Origin: Sipunculus nudus
Lineage: Eukaryota; Annelida; Sipuncula; Golfingiida; Sipunculidae
Direction of reading: 5' to 3'
Length of the DNA stretch: 64,000 bases
NCBI GenBank assembly: GCA_026874595.1
Contig: CM049310.1
Coordinates: forward strand, 77,369,056-77,433,055
The translations under genes were made by a program, and so were the position numbers. This document shows, in pieces, positions 26,288 to 39,107 of the stretch (the first letter of the stretch is position 1; each line of letters starts with the position of its first letter). The notes beneath the pieces were generated by a model. That model did no database searches. It worked only from the letters and a program-made list of their open reading frames with translations, and had not been told where the DNA came from.

Positions 26288-26771
26288 CTGGAAAAAATGT
26301 GATGAAGATGTAAAACTCCACAAACAGCCTGAAGATACACTCTATTTAATATTTCTTTTAATGATGCATATTTGAATAAAATTTGATTATATAATATTCC
26401 TGTTTGAGTTGATATTAACATTTTAATAAAGAAAAGGATTAACTGATATAACAAATTAAACATACTATACTGTTAAGGTTATTAAAGAAGCATATGTAAA
26501 AGATAAATCTTCACTGACCTAATACAATTTAAGACAGTGCAGCATCTTATTTAATCCTAATACAAATTACCGGTATACCATCTGTCAGTCTAGAGATGAA
26601 AGATATCCTCACATTTCGTTTAAATAATCTTAATCATAAATTGGATGTAGATCAAATATTGCCTGTCACTGAGTAATACACACAACTGACAGTCTATCCT
26701 TACTATATTTAAGGAATACATATATTGCTAGGTAATAATAACAAAAATAAAACATAAATAAGTAAACCTAC

Positions 26772-27002
26772 TTCCGATTCATAGCAGTGAGCACATTTCA
26801 TGGTGTATAGCTTGCTGTTGCTGTAAGAAGACTCGTCTGTTGTCAGTTCTACATTATAACCATGTTGTCGTCCGTAGGTCAAGCTGTTGAACCACCATGA
26901 TCTAGGAGGTATTGGACAGCTCACTGACTTCCTTGATGTTACCTGGCCTGACTCTATCTTGACCAAGCCACTTGGCACCCACTGCCCTCCACCTTCTGAG
27001 AC
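26772..27002 (-). CDS. M12 exon C
   Basis: 231 nt. VSEGGGQWVPSGLV, CPIPPRSWWFNSLTYGRQHGY, YTMKCAHCYESE. W-V-P-S-G and the M-x-C end match M19. Confidence 0.9.
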
Positions 27003-27054
27003 CTACAAATTAAAGATAATAATCTTAATCCATCAGCGAAACCCAATCTCTTGT

Positions 27055-27570
27055 ACATCTTGACCAGTGATGTTGGACAAGTCTGAATCTGGACTAAGGT
27101 CCACTTTTTCTTATGCTAAGACTTAGACTCCAAAGTTCTGGACTCGGACTTAACTGTCAAAACTTGAAAAATTGGGCTATCATTTTGAGCCCAATAGAAA
27201 ATAAACTTTGTTATGCACCAAAGGTCTGGCTTTAAACCTGTCAGAATATTACACACACAATCAGATATGAACTAATGGACCCTAGAGTAATTTGGTTTCT
27301 TTTTGGTCCATATGGGAATTCCTTGCTAAATGTTCAGGCAGAACAGACCTCTAGAACAATTATGTTAAATGCAAGCATTAATTAACATATTCATTTTTAT
27401 CTAAATTCTGATTTTTAAATAAAAAAAAAATAAAATTTTTATTGGACTCAGAAATGAATTCACCTTCTAAAAGACTAAAACTAAAAGATGGTGGACTTGT
27501 TCTTTAACCTCAGGGACTTGGACTTGACCAGCATGGACTTAAACTTGCACTCAGACTCAGTGTACACTTG
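27055..27570. repeat. 'gacttggactt'-rich block in intron
   Basis: Repeated variants of gacttggacttaac, ggactcagac and similar words occur near 27070-27160 and 27490-27560. Likely a degenerate repeat; no coding content recognised. Confidence 0.35.
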
Positions 27571-27894
27571 ATAACACATCATTGATATTAAAAGGCTGCA
27601 GTGCTTTTTGCCACATGCATTTTATAATTAATATTCTGTTTTTTTAGTAATTATAAAGTTAACGAAGGGCCTGGACTGTTTTAAGATACATAATAACAAA
27701 CCTCAGATGAATACTGGGTAAACAGAATAGAACAGAAATCAATACAAAGAAAACTTCCACAAGCAATTTTCACCTATTTCATCGGACATTCTTCAAAGGA
27801 AAAGCTCCTGGAAAATTAATTAATAACACAGATTCGCAAAAGTAAATGCCATGAAAATACTTGTTTGAGGATAGTCTGAAGTTAGACAACTTAC

Positions 27895-28073
27895 ATGTTT
27901 CATATAGGTGATTCTGCAGTGAACAGCATCTAATAGGTCAATATTTTTCACTTCCAGTTCCAGCTGAGCAGGACACTGACTGTTGGCATCAGCCAGGGAA
28001 CAGTTTTCAGTGTTGATCTTGACAACCTCTGGTGGCTGAGTGCTGAGCACAGAGCAGTCCTGGCCTCTGTAGC
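27895..28073 (-). CDS. M12 exon B
   Basis: 179 nt, one codon longer than usual at its 3' end: TYMKH before donor GTAAGT. GYRGQDCSVLSTQPPEVVKI, ENCSL, CPAQLELEVKNID. Confidence 0.9.
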
Positions 28074-28686
28074 CTGAAGTATATTATATTTCATTTGATG
28101 GACGCTCTTTTCAAATTGCAAATTATGGTTAAGCCCTCATCCTGATTCAATGTGATTTATAAGTAATCAAATTGGACCTGAAAATGAACTGCAGACAAAG
28201 CCAGATTTACTCAACATGGAAGCTGCATTATCCAGATTCAACAGAGAGCTGGCAAACAATAATGCATGTGATGCTGCAAATTTGTAGGTATCAATGCCTT
28301 TCTGTAAAGGTCATGCTTCCATACTGGGGCTTTCACTGGGACCAATCATTTCTCCTTTTATTAACCATGTGAATTTTCAATTCTGACTTCTCTGGATTCA
28401 GTATATATGACTCATTTTTCAAACCAGAGATGGTAATACATGAAACATCACTTCATGGTTAACTAACTTAACTGTGTTTCCATATCTAGATCATGGCCTA
28501 TATTTGGCACTTACAAATGGTAGAGAGTACCTGATGTTCTTATTTACTGAAAATGCATTCTGTACTGGTAGGTAAATACCAAGGTGGCAGAAACATAAAT
28601 ACACCAAGTAAGTTTCTTTTGCTTTATAAGAGTGCCACATTCTTTATTAATTAATGTCATTTACTGTCATATACTATGCATATTAC

Positions 28687-28756
28687 CTTGGTTACATTCA
28701 CACTTGTTCCCTGAAGTGCACTTTCCTTGCCCACTGCAATCATTGGGGCATTTCAG
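28687..28756 (-). CDS. M12 exon E (EGF-like)
   Basis: 70 nt. LKCPNDCSGQGKC...CECNQG. The only E exon that does not begin with Pro. Confidence 0.9.
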
Positions 28757-29056
28757 CTGAAATAAGAAGCACCAAAGTTAAACTCAACATAAATACTGAC
28801 TACAGCCTATACTACCTAGTTATAACTGCTTGTATGGTACATTCAACAAACTAAAAAAAAAACACATATGAAATTACTCCGCAAGTTATCACCTATGGGC
28901 AAACATAATTTATGTAACTACAAAAAAAACTCAGAAAATTAATGTACCTGTGTAGATATTTAATTTGCAGCCTTAGGGGGCTGACAATTAAACTGAATTA
29001 AAACAGTTTATGTAATAACAATTCTGAACATAAAGAACATGCCAGCTATATCTTAC

Positions 29057-29284
29057 CTCGTCCCTGTGACAGACAGTACAAGTTATCCTGTAGACCACCT
29101 GATTACTGGCTGTGTTATTGAGGAGTAGAGCAATGCCATATCCATGGAGGCGTCCGTGAGTGTACCTGTTAAGCCACCAGTTGGTATCAGGTACACTGCA
29201 TGTCACGCTACCTGGACCATCAAAGGTAGCCCCAGATTTCAGGGATTTCTGTGGAAGCAGCCATGATTCCCCTCCATCTTCACT
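29057..29284 (-). CDS. M11 exon C
   Basis: 228 nt. SEDGGESWLLP, CSVPDTNWWLNRYTHGRLHGY, GIALLLNN, TCTVCHRDE. WW and G.IA...NN match M18. Confidence 0.9.
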
Positions 29285-29967
29285 CTAAAGAACAAAGTTA
29301 AACTGTTAACTCATATCCGTCTGGACCACTGTAAGTGCTTAAGCCAGCAGGGTAGTTGTATAAAGTATCCTTAGGTCTAGCCATTTTATGTTATGTGAGA
29401 ACAACACAGCATTCATCACAGTCCAGTGGTCATAGTCCCTGGGCGGCCATCAGGTGTTTTTTTCAATGTATTTAAATGGATAACTTTTTTAGATCTAGTT
29501 ATACATGTGAGGTCCCAAAATGATAAATGCAACTTTTCTAACAAGCCCTGACACATCTTCAAGTAGTCCAATAAAAACAGTAAATTGTTGATAGAATGAC
29601 GTCAACGGGCCTACTAATTTTTATTATCTATGCAACCAAAAATACTGATGTTCTAAAATACTGTCTATCTGTCAAATATATTAGAACTGGTCAGCAGATG
29701 GGATGGTCTTTTGACCAAAACAAGTTTACCATGACAGAATACCTGCTCCTTCTTTGGGCAAATGGAGCTAAAATACCAGAAGGCTGGAAATAATCCTCAA
29801 GTAATTTTCTTAAATCACAGGACACATCAAATCTCTACAACAGAATTTAGCTGACTAAATTTGTTAGCAGATCTAGTTAAATTTCAGGACTTTCACTGAC
29901 AGTGCAATATATATGAAACTGGACAGCTGCATTTTAATCCAAGAGGAATGCTAAAAAATATTCTTAC

Positions 29968-30143
29968 CCTTGTGTAGGTGATGCCACACTGAAGTGGATC
30001 ATCCATATGTACATTGGAGACCTGCAGCTGAATGCTGGTAGGACAGCGTGCCCTCAAGGTTGTTACTGTACACGGGGCGGTAAGAATACTTTCAATCTTT
30101 GGAGGCTCGCCAGTCTTTACAGAGCAGTCTGGCCCACGGAAAC
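29968..30143 (-). CDS. M11 exon B
   Basis: 176 nt. GFRGPDCSVKTGEPPKIESI, APCTV, CPTSIQLQVSNVH, ending TYTR before donor GTAAGA. First module of the second block; separated from its E exon by a 4-kb intron. Confidence 0.9.
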
Positions 30144-31946
30144 CTGGTAAATGTCACAAGAATGGTAACACAACATCATGCAAGATGGTTTAGACTAATT
30201 GATATCTTACTATACTAAAGCTGCTTTAAGTTTCAAGTTTTAATTCCAGAATATATACACAGAAACCTGTGTAATAAGACCTCCATCAGAATGGTGAAAT
30301 CTGGTATTAATTCTCAGGTGGACTTATAAGATAGGTGGTCTTTCAGACAGGTTCCACTATATTAAATTATTCCATAATGGTACTCTAACAAACAGAAGAA
30401 GAAATTTTTCTGTGTGAAACAAACATTTTTTGGTGAATCCACTTTAAGTAAGGCCCCATGTATTTTATTTGACTTAACTGAAAAAAAAAATCGGAAAAGA
30501 TATGACACATCTAAAAGTATTTAAACTGAACAACAAAAGATTGTTTCAAAGAAGCAATTTTAAGCAAATAATTATTTTCCAGCCATACACACCAGATAAT
30601 ATCCCTGGTCAATAAAAAACAAAATCAAAATATATGCAAGAATACACAATTTGTCAAAGTTCTAATTTTTTCCAGTCACCTCAGTTTAAAAAAGAAATTT
30701 TCCAAGATTAAAGCTGCAGTTATCAATAAGTCGCCTAAAATTTAATTCCTGCATAAATCAATCTAAGCTTAGGGTTTGTGGCTGTTTGTGTGTATCAGCA
30801 AACTGCTTCATGGTCCCTGCATTCCTGAGGTATGAGCTGGGCTTTACCTACAGGTCACTAATTAATACAGAATAATCCACAACGCCTGGGATTTTCAGGT
30901 GCAGCACGTTTCATATATTTAGTTCTTAATGTATCCGAGCTCACAGACAAACAAGGGACCCATGGGTCACGGCGCTCAGCTGATCATGATTGGACTATAA
31001 ATGTTTCTCCACTGTGATACTATATCGAGTCGATAAAGCTTATGAATATCATGGACATGTTGGGCTATTATAAAGGAATGTAATGTAATATGTGAGTAAA
31101 TGATAAATGAAATTACCTGACTGATGGATTAATAGAGTCAAATATAGTGGTTTATTTTTTATTTATTTAGGAGGGGTTGAAAATTGTGATATATTTGAGC
31201 AAATATGAATGCAATGACAGCAGTAATAAGCAGTAGTAGAATGATGATAAAGCTATTTGTTGAAGGGTCTAAAGTGTATGGTAGTCTGCAAGCTTTCAAT
31301 TTGACAGATATGATGTTATGATTAACTATGCTGATGAAGTGATTTATGAATTTGTGACTGTATGACACAATATCTCTTTAGTCTTGACAAGGTACATTAT
31401 TGTGATGCCCACTATGTCTACATATTACACAATACTGACATAATTTCTGGCATGTACATAGGTACCTATGGACGAATAGTTATACAAAATATTAAAGTAT
31501 GAATATATCTGATTCATCTTGTTCTTGCTTACTGAGGCTGACTTTGGGATGTGGTTCGGAGAAGGGAAAAGTGAGGGCAGCACAAAGGTGGATGTAGAAA
31601 TATTCTATTGTAATGTTTTTCATTTATATAAGAATATGAAAAGCTAAGAGGAAAGGGGCCCTCCTACTTGGTTATAGTAAAGTTCTAAATATATGATTGC
31701 AAAATAATACTCTGACAAGACTGTCATGAAGAAAAACAGTAAAAGTTTTGAGATACTGTGATGCATATGAAAATTTACAGATGGACAGGCAAGTTGACAG
31801 CATGGACTAATACCTTTATTTCACTTTCAAGGGAATAATGCATTTAAGTTTATATATAATCCTATTTTTTTAAGCATATCCACTTTTTCCATTAAGAAGT
31901 TTTTATCTGAATCATTTTTTTATTTACAGGTTTTATAAATTTTTAA

Positions 31947-32084
31947 TAAAAAACCTGAAAATATAAGTTAAAATATTAGAATTGTTGCAAAAGTTGCAAT
32001 CATTATATATACAGAGTAAAAAACTGAAACTATAAGTTAAAATATTAGAATTGTTGCAAAAGTTGCAATCATCATATATCCAGA
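31947..32084. repeat. 69-bp tandem duplication
   Basis: Two adjacent, nearly identical units share 'tataagttaaaatattagaattgttgcaaaagttgcaatcat' starting near 31962 and 32031. Inside the element at 30952-34167. Confidence 0.85.
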
Positions 32085-32636
32085 GTGTAGCTCATATTGG
32101 GTCATATTATGCATACACATATAATTTATTATTTTTAATTCATTAATGTTTAAACTGAATTTAAAAGAAAATAATGCCACAACATGGCATCTACAAGAAT
32201 ATTCCTTGAATCACTATTAAAAAGTTTTGCACATTGGAGTTTTCAGTACATGCTTAATTTTATTCACCAAAATAAAATAAAAGATTCAGTAAATTTTATA
32301 AAATAAGACATTACAAATAAAGTATACACACTGTTGGTTGAATGAGGGACAAACAATATCATTGTGCTAATTACTATCCCAGTTTTAATTTATTACTGGA
32401 ATTAATAGTCATTTTCACACCTGGTGAAGTTTTTACTCCTCTGAAGTAAGGAATTACTTATCTCATGAACATCCACACTTTCATAGCAATACACCACTTT
32501 GTGGACACAATTAAATGTACACTTTAATCACTGTAACCCTGGTGGTACAATACAAAATCTAAAATGTAGCATAGCCTAGAATAAGAATGAATCAAATACA
32601 GAAAATAATAACATTCATCTAGTTTATGCACCATCT

Positions 32637-32649
32637 GGGGGGGGGGGGG
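32637..32649. repeat. Poly(G) run of 13
   Basis: Homopolymer G tract inside the 4-kb intron of M11. Prone to slippage; length may be uncertain. Confidence 0.9.
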
Positions 32650-34039
32650 AGTGCAGGGCAGAGGGGAAGCCTGCTGGTAGTGGCCAAGCTGATCCAAGGC
32701 AAGCTGCCTGGGGTGGGTTAAATAATGCAAGTGAAGGCTGTACTACTAGGTGGGCTAGATGTAAACAACACTTGACATGGTGTATGAAAACACGAATAAA
32801 AGTTATTCTTTCCAATCAATTTCTTTGAAATTTCATATTTTAAAAGATTAAATCCTTAGGTATATATGCTGTGAAAATTAAATCAACAGTGCCAAAGTTG
32901 GACAAAATTTAAGGTATTGATTTTTTATTGATGCTAATAACTTGAAAAATTTCCAAAAGTCAGATCTAATTTTGGGTAAACAATTGAATCTTGATTAAAT
33001 AAAGTTATATTCCTGAAAAAAGTCTGTAGGTTTAGCAATTCTCATGTTAGGTGAGTAAATATATTTCCTGATTTTTTAAAAAATTGCATTATGTTTTGGC
33101 CCATAACTTCAAAATAATACCCAATACTGACCTAATTTTTGGTATGTTCATAGAAAACGTATGAAAGAATGTGAATACTAAATACAATCAAAAACAGATC
33201 AGTGGTTTTGATATTAGGCAGCCTTGAAGTGTAAGAATGGCTTTTTTTTATGGAAAACACAGTTTTTTTTCCTTGATATCTCGAAGGAACGAAGTCCTAA
33301 TGACCCAATTTTTGGTATGGTAGGAGATTTTGGGGACATCTAAAATTATGCCAACAGCCTGGGGAGCATAGAGATGTGCACTGAATGACCTACAGTCATC
33401 AAAGGGGACTGCTTGACAATGCAAGGGAATACAACAAGAGCCTCCAAAAATATTCAATAACTAGCCTAATTTTGCAGCTTTTATTTTCAAATTTCAGATT
33501 TTAACAGATTAAATCCTTATGTATACATGCTGTGAAAATTAAATCCACAGTACCTACAGGAAAAAAACGTGCTGTGGCCAAAGTTGGGCAACATTTAAGG
33601 TACCAATTTTATATTTTTGCCAATATTTAAAAAAATTTAACAGATTTTGATCTAATTTTGGTATACAATTATTGGAAAGAAGTCCCTACCTTTAACACTT
33701 TTGGTCTTAAGTGACCAAATATCTTCCTGATTTTTTTACAAAGTCCATTATGTTTGGGCCCATAACTTTTTCAAATTATATAATACTGACTTAATATCTG
33801 GCATGTACATAGAAACTATATAGAGGAATATTTATGGTAAATATGAAGAAAACCAGATGAGTGGTTTTGATATTAGGCAGTCCTGAAGTGTGAAAATAGA
33901 TTTCTAATAAAAAATTGAGGTTTTTCCTTAATATCTCGAAGGAACGAAGTCCTATTGACCCAATTTTCGGCATGGTAGGAGATTTTGGGGATATCTAACT
34001 GTATGCCGAATTTCAGATTCGTAGGTCCAACTGTGTCGA

Positions 34040-34120
34040 AACGTGCCAGTCTTACGGACGGACATCCAGACGGCCAGACAGACGGACAGACGGACAGACA
34101 GACGGAGGACAACGGACAAT
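34040..34120. repeat. Degenerate (ACGG/ACAG)n microsatellite
   Basis: Run of acggacggacatccagacggccagacagacggacag units just before the 3' tail of the element at 30952-34167. Confidence 0.85.
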
Positions 34121-34181
34121 GGACCATGACTATAGCTCAGATGACTTATAGTCAGCTGAGCTAAAAATTTGTAGCACTCAC

Positions 34182-34251
34182 CTGGATCACAGATGCATGA
34201 GCCACCAGCAGAGCATTTGCCATGTCCACTGCAATCATTGGTGCACTTTGG
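34182..34251 (-). CDS. M11 exon E (EGF-like)
   Basis: 70 nt. PKCTNDCSGHGKC...CICDPG. Its donor (34180-34181) lies about 14 nt from the end of a repeat element that fills the next intron (30952-34167). Confidence 0.9.
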
Positions 34252-34939
34252 CTGGACAAAGTTAAAAAAAAACATAAAAAATGCATGACTTTCTCATAAA
34301 TTGAAATTTTTTCCTGGTATTTCTGCTTAATTAAGGGCCTCACTTTATGGCCTTTGCTGCAGTACTTCCTTGTCAGACAGTAATAGAATAGAATCCTGAA
34401 TGATCTCTCACTTATGACTTGTGTATTTCTGTATGATGTTTATTCTTTGTTTGCACTTACCTGTACAAATAGTGCTATATGCTCTATACAGTTTTTAATT
34501 TGCAATTTTCTGACTGTAAGATAAAGTAAGAATTATCCAATTTTCATTTTGCATCATTTATTTTTAAGGAATTCCAAGAGTGAGTGAACAATAAATTATA
34601 AAACATATGACATGTTAGTTTGCCATATCTATATACATGTCTCTATGCAAATACAATGGCACATTAGCATCTTTGCAGTATAAACTGTTTAATTAGGCCA
34701 CACAAAAAATATATTGTTCTGCAGACTCTTGGAACCATAAATATGGTGCAATCAGCTTAATTTTATTCTTTTTTTTTACCAGTCAAGAAACAATACTTGG
34801 AATTTTGCCAGCTTGCCTAGAAAATACAAATTTTTGATTCATGAATAATTGGTGTGGCGAAACTATAGAACAGTAATTTTTTTTTGTGTGGCCTCACCTA
34901 ATTGTAGGTTCTCTTCATTTATAATTAAGTTATGGTTAC

Positions 34940-35161
34940 CTGTGTAGGTGGACAGGCCTGACAAGTGATGCTATACAGTTCAGCTCCACTGCTGAGGCCG
35001 TTGGAAGTGATACGGATGCTGTATCCATGCTGACGACCATATGTGAACTGATTTAGCCAATCACTGACAGCAGGGGCTGAACAGTCAACCATAAGATCAG
35101 AGTCTACGACCACATCACTCACAGTGACTAAAGACAGTAAGCCCCAAGACTGACCAACCCT
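34940..35161 (-). CDS. M10 exon C
   Basis: 222 nt. RVGQSWGLLSLVTV, CSAPAVSDWLNQFTYGRQHGY, YSITCQACPPTQ. Last module (5' to 3') of the 222-nt type; downstream ones are longer. Confidence 0.88.
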
Positions 35162-35839
35162 CTGAAATGAACAAACAATTAATCACCTTATGATTTACAA
35201 TAACATTTAACTCGCATATTATAGTTGCAACTTTCCTTCTGCTTCCTCTAGTTCTTGGATTTGATGTGCTTTTCAACAACACGATTGCCTTTCCATTATT
35301 TTAATTAACGTATTTACAATTTACATGAATCTAAGCTGCTGAATCAAATCTGAAAGTTTTTTTGGCCTGCAATGGCCCTTATTATACACATCTCTGAATG
35401 TTTTCTCATGTCATTGATGATACATATGAATTTTGCAAGGAAGCAAACATCAGTCTTATTAAATAAGCAAGTTAACCACAGGTGTGAGAAGGTCATGTCA
35501 ACCTGAACATTAACAGAGGGTTTGTTCACCTATTCCTCAACAAATTTCAAGAACTTTCAAGACTAGTTTAACAACAATTTAACAAAGATTTTCCATCTGA
35601 TCTGAAGCCATGATCAAAACAGAGCTAATAAAAAGAAGTGCCAAACTCTACTAATGAATCCACAAAGTTTTCCAGGACCTGTTCTCATTTACACACCCTG
35701 TTAACAAATGACATTATTGTTGCATGGAACCTTGAATCTTAGAGTGCACCCTATGGCTGGAAATTAATGAAGGCCTATCATGTATATGATATTCAGTCAC
35801 AGGAGTCTTGAAACAGTTTACCTGCTCTCAAACACTTAC

Positions 35840-36015
35840 CTTACTATACTGGACACTACATGTCGCATTATCACCAACATCCAGATTTCCAACATTGACC
35901 CTGATAACTCTAGGACATTCTGCTGATCTTGACCTCAAAGTGCATGTTGGGGTCACAATACGTTCAATGGTTGGAGGCATATTCATTGCCACTGAGCAAT
36001 CTCTGCCTCTGAATC
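35840..36015 (-). CDS. M10 exon B
   Basis: 176 nt. GFRGRDCSVAMNMPPTIERI, TPTCTL, CPRVIRVNVGNLD, QYSK at the end. Confidence 0.9.
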
Positions 36016-36403
36016 CTACATTGTACAAAATAAAAAATTTGGAAGTCTACTGAAAATAATTTAGGTGCAATAGCATAATAAACAGTTTACCAATACCTGT
36101 AAAAATCAGTCATGGCTCGAATTGATATTAGGTAAACGAAAGCTATCAGGTCTGTAAATTATGAAAACGTTGGATGGTATGCAACAAAACTAAACATTTT
36201 GTTACAACAGACTTAATTTCCATGGCCAGTGGTGGATACAGTGAATACATTTTTACTATATGAATAATTTATGTACCTTCCTTATTATGATTCAAAATAC
36301 AAAGTCATTGTCAAAAAATATCTAAATAACTACCTAAAATATTTGCCATAACAGTGAACAGTAGAGGAGATGCATTTATGCATGATAAAAAGGATTATCT
36401 TAC

Positions 36404-36473
36404 CTGGGTTACAGTCACATTCACCTTTGGCGCTGCATCTTCCATTGCCACTGCAGCCATTTGGACATTGGGG
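36404..36473 (-). CDS. M10 exon E (EGF-like)
   Basis: 70 nt. PQCPNGCSGNGRC...CDCNPG. Confidence 0.9.
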
Positions 36474-37220
36474 CTGTCAATAAAAATATGTGTTATTACA
36501 AATGTATAATGTATGAAGTGAGAAATTTGTTTATTTTTTCATTTCTTCAGGCTAACATTCAATTAATTATTGATAAAATGCATAAATTTTATTTCAAAGA
36601 GGTAATAAAATGTACTATAATCATGTTTCAAAAAGCTGAATATCCATCCAAGAAGCATGTGACTATAGTGAAAGTGTTTTAAGAAGTACATGACATTTAC
36701 TGTTTATTTAAACCAACAATTTCATGTATTTTTTTTTCATTGTTAATACTGTTCTGTTTATGTATATGCAAATGCTGTTCAATGGTAAAGAAATGTTTTT
36801 TACTCTGGTCAAGGAAGAAATAGCACCACTGAAAACTTCAGTTATGGATGTGAGAAATCATTGCATGTAGTCTTAATATGAGCCAAATCACACCAGATCA
36901 CATACAATATAAAGTTGTCAGAGGTATCAGGATTAATGAGAAGATTTGTCATTATTCATAATGTATCCACTTTGTACATCTTGACTTGAAAACAGGCAGA
37001 ATACTGTGTGTGAATTCTACTGTACTTGTCCATTGTTCACTAGGTAAAACACCAATATACAAAAGAGTAACTTTGTATAAGAAAAGAAAAATCAAACATT
37101 TACTGAATATCTCATTACAATTTTGTCTGTTTTACCTGTTTACCTTCACAAGGTTTAATTCCCTGTGCCGTAAATGGAAATCTACTTAAATATGACAACC
37201 ACTATGCTGTTCATTCATAC

Positions 37221-37442
37221 CTTGGCACCAGTGCAGGTAGAGCAGGTGATCTTGTACACCTTCTTCTGACTGCTGTATCCCCGGGTGGATATTCCAATGT
37301 TGTAACCATGGTGTATAAGATACGTGAACTTGCTCAGCCAGCGGGATACAGGTGGGACAGGACACTGGACATAGCCCTGACTCTCTGTGCTACCCTCTGC
37401 TGTAGTATGCAGTGGCTGTGGAGTCCAGGCACCTGCTATTTT
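37221..37442 (-). CDS. M9 exon C
   Basis: 222 nt. KIAGAWTPQ, CPVPPVSRWLSKFTYLIHHGY, YKITCSTCTGAK. No in-frame ATG; found from splice sites and motif. Confidence 0.9.
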
Positions 37443-37854
37443 CTACATAAAAAATAGAACAAATGAAAATGGTTCTCTCAAATCAAGAGCATTGCCGTAA
37501 CAGCTAAGTGATATAATTCATGATCACTAACATTGAGAGTAAAGGTAGTTCATATATGGTTGGGTAAAAAAAAAATCTATTTCTATCAGGAATAATATAT
37601 TCTGCCAGAACAAAATCAGATATATTTCTTTGGAAGCCTTTAAGGCATTTTCAAAATCATTCATTAACCTTCAAATATTATTGGATGATACAAAGTGTGA
37701 CCTGGTTTAAAAACACAAGTTTGAAGTGAATATATTCTGATTTATAACATATTTACACGTACAAATAATATACATGTACACTTCCAAGGTCTTATTTTAT
37801 GACAGCTAGACTATGTGGCTGGCTTGTGTATACAGGTGTACATATACTACATAC

Positions 37855-38030
37855 CTTCAGGTACTGGACATGACAGACGACCTTGTCTAGTGGGTCTACG
37901 TTACGAACCATGAGGGACACCTTGTCAGCACACGTGCTGGACACAGAGGTCAGTGTACATTCAGGGGTCACAATTCTCACCAGAACTGGTGGTCTGCCCT
38001 CTACCACAGAGCAATCGTTACCGCGATACC
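37855..38030 (-). CDS. M9 exon B
   Basis: 176 nt. GYRGNDCSVVEGRPPVLVRI, TPECTL, CADKVSLMVRNVD, QYLK at the end. Confidence 0.9.
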
Positions 38031-38562
38031 CTGAAACATATAAACTTAAATTGTGATTATCAGCATTTGTTCTAGAGACAGGATTCATTCAGAGTTTGTT
38101 TTGCCTCTATTTTTTATTTTTTCTTTCATAAAATTTATTATACTGTAACCAAGTAACTTCTGATACACATAATTTGTACATTGATTTTTATTCTGCATTA
38201 ATGTTTGAAGAGCAGGATCACTCAATCATAAATCCAAACATCATTTTTATTGCAGGTTCTGGTTGTTAATTAGGATCATGTCCCTAATTCTTTACACATT
38301 TTTTGCAATTTACTTTCAAAATGGTTAAATCCTAACCCTCTCCCCCACACCCACACAAAAAAGGATACCGCATTGACAAGGAGTAGTGAAAGTATATTTG
38401 TTGTTGTACAATAAGTACAACTTACATGTTCAGATCTCACCATTGTGACGATGTGCATCATTTCATAACATACATGTAAACATTAGACATATTCCTTATA
38501 AAGGATGATAAAACACTCACTCACCACTCATGCAAAGAGATAGAACAACAAACTGTTCATAC

Positions 38563-38632
38563 CTTGTTTACAAATGCACTGATTCCTAGCATTACATCTT
38601 CCATTTCCACTGCAGTCATTAGAACAGGAAGG
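38563..38632 (-). CDS. M9 exon E (EGF-like)
   Basis: 70 nt. PSCSNDCSGNGRC...CICKQG. Confidence 0.9.
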
Positions 38633-39107
38633 CTGGAATCAAGATGATCAATTTATGGCCACTATTCCTTTTTCTCATATATCTCAAGATATTTCATTAT
38701 GTATATTTTCAATAATTTCATAGAATGGCACTATATTTACATGGCACATTAATTTGAAAATCTTGCTAAGGAGTTCCATAATGAAGACTAGTACATATCA
38801 TATATGAAGTAAACTGTTACTTAGTTTTCACAACAAAATAATATGTATCACACATGTCACCCCTGACTAAATATTTATTACCGTACATTTTTTTTTAATT
38901 CTTTAAAGTAAATGGTGAGGTGCGTGTCTCATATCATTCTCTTGTATCTATTTATATATGAGTGTCAGAATTTTTTAGAAAACTGAAACCTTGTTATCAT
39001 TTCTTGAAATGTCACAGGTCAGCCAAGCTTTCAAACATTTGATATTATTATTCCTGATGAAACTAATACAGAACAAACTCTAGAAAAACTAATTAACAAA
39101 GACTTAC

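Larger units (their letters stand above)
30952..34167 (+). mobile_element. Non-autonomous repeat element, about 3.2 kb
   Basis: Begins 'caagggacccatgggtcac' followed by GCTCAGCTG and ends 'gactatagctcagatgacttatagtCAGCTGAGCtaaaaa'; the capitalised words are inverse complements. The same two ends frame 58252-60883. The 3' half has two related units of roughly 0.6 kb (32760-33355 and 33475-34150) sharing 'gtggttttgatattaggcag' and 'tatctcgaaggaacgaagtccta', then an ACGG-type tract. No transposase is visible. Resembles, from memory, bivalve Helitron-like or pearl-type repeats; class not proven. Confidence 0.6.

Noticed and set aside
29596-29793. Plus-strand open frame of 65 codons in an intron
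   Set aside because: No recognisable domain, intronic, and similar in length to chance frames.
32524-32815. Open frames with PPPP near 32640
   Set aside because: Produced by the poly(G) run; no homologue or splice context.
30144-34181. A missing module in the 4-kb intron of M11
   Set aside because: E then B order is preserved across it and no exon motif was seen; the length is due to repeats.
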